Source of the DNA: Liolophura sinensis | Taxonomy: Eukaryota; Mollusca; Polyplacophora; Chitonida; Chitonidae | Length of the DNA: 60,000 nucleotides | Direction of reading: 5' to 3' | Assembly (NCBI RefSeq): GCF_032854445.1 | Contig: NC_088307.1 | Coordinates: forward strand, 12,724,017 to 12,784,016 | In this document: piece by piece, positions 57,172-60,000 of the stretch | Numbering within the stretch: position 1 is the stretch's first letter | How the letters are laid out: each line of letters starts with the position of its first letter | Program-made: the position numbers and the translations under genes | Notes under the pieces: model-generated | The model's database searches: none | What the model saw: the letters and a program-made list of their open reading frames with translations, nothing else | Told to the model about the DNA's origin: nothing

Positions 57172-57365
57172 AGCTGTTTGAAGCCGTACTCAGTCATACT
57201 TCACTTATGCTACCGTGGCCAGAAACCGGGGGAAACTCGCGACTATCACCAGTTTGCTGGAAGACATTCTCAGGTAATACTGGAGAGGATGCTAGCACGA
57301 GCTGATCCTAAACTCAGAGCTCCTGGGCCACTGTTCACGCCAACCACTAGGTCACAGAGCACCCC
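57172..57365 (-). mobile_element. SINE family A, old diverged copy without tail
   Basis: gccgtactcagtcatacttcacttatgctaccgtggccag, then accagtttgctgg, gaggatgctagcacgagctg and cctgggccactg keep the family A order. Confidence 0.6.
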
Positions 57366-60000
57366 GCCCGCCTGCCTATTTTGGTGGTAGGCAAGTTCTC
57401 TTTATTAAACCTGAGATGGCGCAAACGATCCAATGTGCTCCGTCGCTAGTTTATTGTAACCGAGACCCTGAAAAAAATGCTCTGCCCAAGGTCGGGATTG
57501 AACCTACACTTCCAGTTCCACGAGGATAAAATCGTTCAATAGTTGCCTGTGATTGTGGGAAAGATGGGAAATTCCCCAATGCTGATTTTATTTTCCCACC
57601 TTTATACAAAGTTCATCTGTGTCCAATTCAGCTGGACCCGATGTTGTTTTCAATGTACTTTACAAATGCGTTATGCTAATGTTAACAATCGCAATGATGT
57701 TGTAAAACCGACAATAATTTACGACTTGAAGTTTGAAGTCCTGCTATGGGCTTAGTTCCTTAAAAATGATGATCCCGATGACCTAGGAAAACACTTTTGT
57801 TAATTATATTAAAACTAAAACCTATAAATTCATTTTCATAACGTCGCAAAAGATCATAAATAGATCCTTGCGCTATTGTTCTCCGAAATCACGTAATCTT
57901 TAGAAAACGTTGAAGTCACCATACTCTGTGGTACTATAACGAAAGATCTTTGTTTCTAAAATTTAACTTATACATCTGGAATAAAATGTAAAAGTTTTGG
58001 TTTGAGTCTGGAATAGAACCCTGATCACTAGCTAGTAGCTTTGTTCGTCGCACTGTTGACCTTTGTTGTTTTCGAGTAACGATTGTTTAAAAATTGCGCA
58101 TTTTCGGATTAAGTTGTCGACAAAGTTCAATACCCAGGTGAGGATTACCCGCTGATAGAAATCAATAATACTGATCAGTTTGCCTGCTCCTTGAAAATCC
58201 AGAGCTCAAAATTGCTCCACAATCATCTGGGGAGAGAAGCAATATTATATAAAATGCGACATTTATTGATTTTGTTCATTAATATAAACATATACAACTG
58301 AATCTCCTCAACAGCGATGTCCCCAAACACTTTTTCCTGTACTGGTGCAATCTAATGCAGAGCTTACTTATACGCATGCTCTGCTGTTCCACATACAGTA
58401 CTTAAAGCAAATATGAATTTATGCGTCGAAACATACATTTTCCAAAACCAGCCGTCAGCCAAAATGAACGTTCCAGATCAACAATCCCAAGGCCAATTCC
58501 AACAACGAAGTTTAACATAAATCACCAAACAACTAAGAAGGAAATTCAGACTAGAAGCAGTCAACGGATTTCAATGATGTTTGGCAGATGCAAGGAATGT
58601 TCTAGAATGATTATGACGTTGCTGTGAGTTCAAGTCCAGTTTATGCTGGCTTTCTCTCCGGCCGTACGTGGGAAGGTCTTGCAGCAAGCAACCTACGGAT
58701 GGTCGTGGACTCAGCCCGGTTTCCTCCCACCATAAAGATGGCCGCCGTCGTCGCATAAGTGAGGTATCCTTGAGTTAGGCGTATTACAACAATAAATATG
58801 GGCATTCTATCTTTTAACATTGTCCATTTACCTAAGAAGGGACCTGAGTGCAAGACGTCAAGAAACACTACGCCGGATTTCGCAGCTTTAGCGAAATTGC
58901 ACTAGTTACCTCCGAGTTTATTTCTCTGTATGCCGCTCAGCTGTTTTATGGAAAAAACTACACACGGAATAGGGGCAATGGCTGAACAATACCCACCTAC
59001 ACTCAAACCGGCTCTAAGGTTTGTCAAAACACTGCATTGTTAGCGCTCGGCCTGGGGTTAAGCACCCACTCACCCATCCGTCTGGAAATTGAAGTTGGAT
59101 CCAGAAAAGTTTTTAAACGATTCTTCGCCGTTAGAGAGCGGATATATAACTACGATATTGTCGAGTCGTAGTATAGGAATTTGGTCATTTGATTTAGATT
59201 TGCGCTATACATGAGAGTTCAACCAGCGTCAATGGTCATTACTGCAAAACCTATCATGTAAGGTTGTTTTGTCAAGCGCATTCACACACGAATTTCTTCA
59301 GTTTTAGAACGAGTATAATTCTCTTGTAAGTAAATATGGACAGGGCGTTTAGAATCTCTGGCACTCAGCTGCGTGACTGTGTCTAATTCCGCCAAAAGGG
59401 GGACAAGGTTACGTATATTCGCTGCGTTCAATTAGATCACCATGTTGAATACAGGAACAGTTGAAATCAAAGCGCAGCTGAGACTCATATTTTGATTAAC
59501 GAAAACTTATATACTAGCGGATTCGGATACGTGTTTCATACATATGCCTGGAACGTTCCCTGCATCTTTCCAGTATCAGTGAAAACCGTATATGGCTTCC
59601 CTTCGGATGCATCCCTCTTAATGTGTTCGTACTTTTATGCTTCCGTAATTATTTGGTGGTTTTGTGTTCATTTAGCGAATTAGCCTTGTAATTATTGACC
59701 TGGAACTTGGCTGCAGTTGGTATAGATACGCATATATTCTAGTTTTTCTCTGGTTTTTAGGTTATTTAATTTCCAACTTTGGCAGCAGTGAAAAATGCAT
59801 ACGCTTTTAAGTTAGATCATCCGTCACCAATCAGTAAATCAAAAATTTACATTTCTTCAAGTAGTTTGTGACCAGAAAACCGCCATCAGCTCAGCCTAAA
59901 TCTTCTTTTACACTACCTGGCTCATCAACATTGGTGTAAACCAGCTCCTGATAAAACAGGGAAAGACAAAGAAAAGCTTTTTTTCATTTTATACAAAAGA
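57366..60000. other. No gene seen
   Basis: Contains minus-strand tRNA-like B-box sequences (about 57490-57520 and 58000-58040), a unit of the 51-kb repeat (58440-58600) and one SINE. A dispersed element shared with 24050-24190, 27340-27420 and 48530-48680 ends around 59620-59740. Confidence 0.5.
58612..58800 (+). mobile_element. SINE family A, 5'-truncated
   Basis: gctgtgagttcaagtccagtttatgctgg through gatggccgccgtcgtcgcataagtg to a degraded end. Confidence 0.85.

Overview
The window is animal nuclear DNA, most likely from a mollusc or another lophotrochozoan. Coding sequence is split into short exons with GT..AG introns, intergenic DNA is AT-rich, and tRNA-derived SINEs, short inverted-repeat elements and minisatellites are everywhere. 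The commonest SINE ends in a 'gagtacggcgtaaaacaccaatcaaataaataaat' type tail of the kind I associate with bivalve and gastropod genomes. Species cannot be named from the sequence alone. The long open reading frames are mostly repeat translations; the real genes had to be assembled from small exons.

Region 1 (1-7184): no gene seen. It holds SINE copies and fragments, a 164-bp perfect-TIR foldback element (1267-1430), a small 20-bp minisatellite and other repeat debris.

Region 2 (7185-28899, minus strand): one complete 17-exon gene encoding a 749-residue secreted protein. All 16 introns have GT..AG ends and matching phases, and the spliced length is exactly 750 codons including the stop. Motifs (YIQYDSWW, YEQDWL, RASDDY) suggest a TIM-barrel glycoside hydrolase distantly like the alpha-galactosidase/raffinose-synthase group. 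Its introns are packed with SINEs, MITEs and minisatellites.

Region 3 (about 31.1-34.95 kb, minus strand): a decayed trypsin/chymotrypsin-like (S1) protease copy. It retains three damaged exons, and a 2.35-kb array of 41-bp units fills the intron next to the first. Region 4 (36750-37031, plus strand): a single exon-like RecQ-type helicase fragment with an altered Walker A motif.

Region 5 (40929-47992, minus strand): a nearly complete six-exon S1 protease gene with His, Asp and Ser exons and a terminal GDSGGP exon followed by a poly(A) signal. It carries one apparent 1-nt deletion exactly at the IVGG activation site. A TATA/Inr-like promoter followed by a splice donor lies at about 50.3 kb and could belong to it. 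Regions 3 and 5 are paralogues in the same orientation, and both carry a large but unrelated minisatellite in the intron after the His exon.

Region 6 (48-60 kb): no gene seen. It contains SINEs, MITEs, a 1.3-kb 40-bp satellite and two diverged copies of a segmental duplication (about 51.2-53.6 and 55.0-56.9 kb) that flank the satellite.
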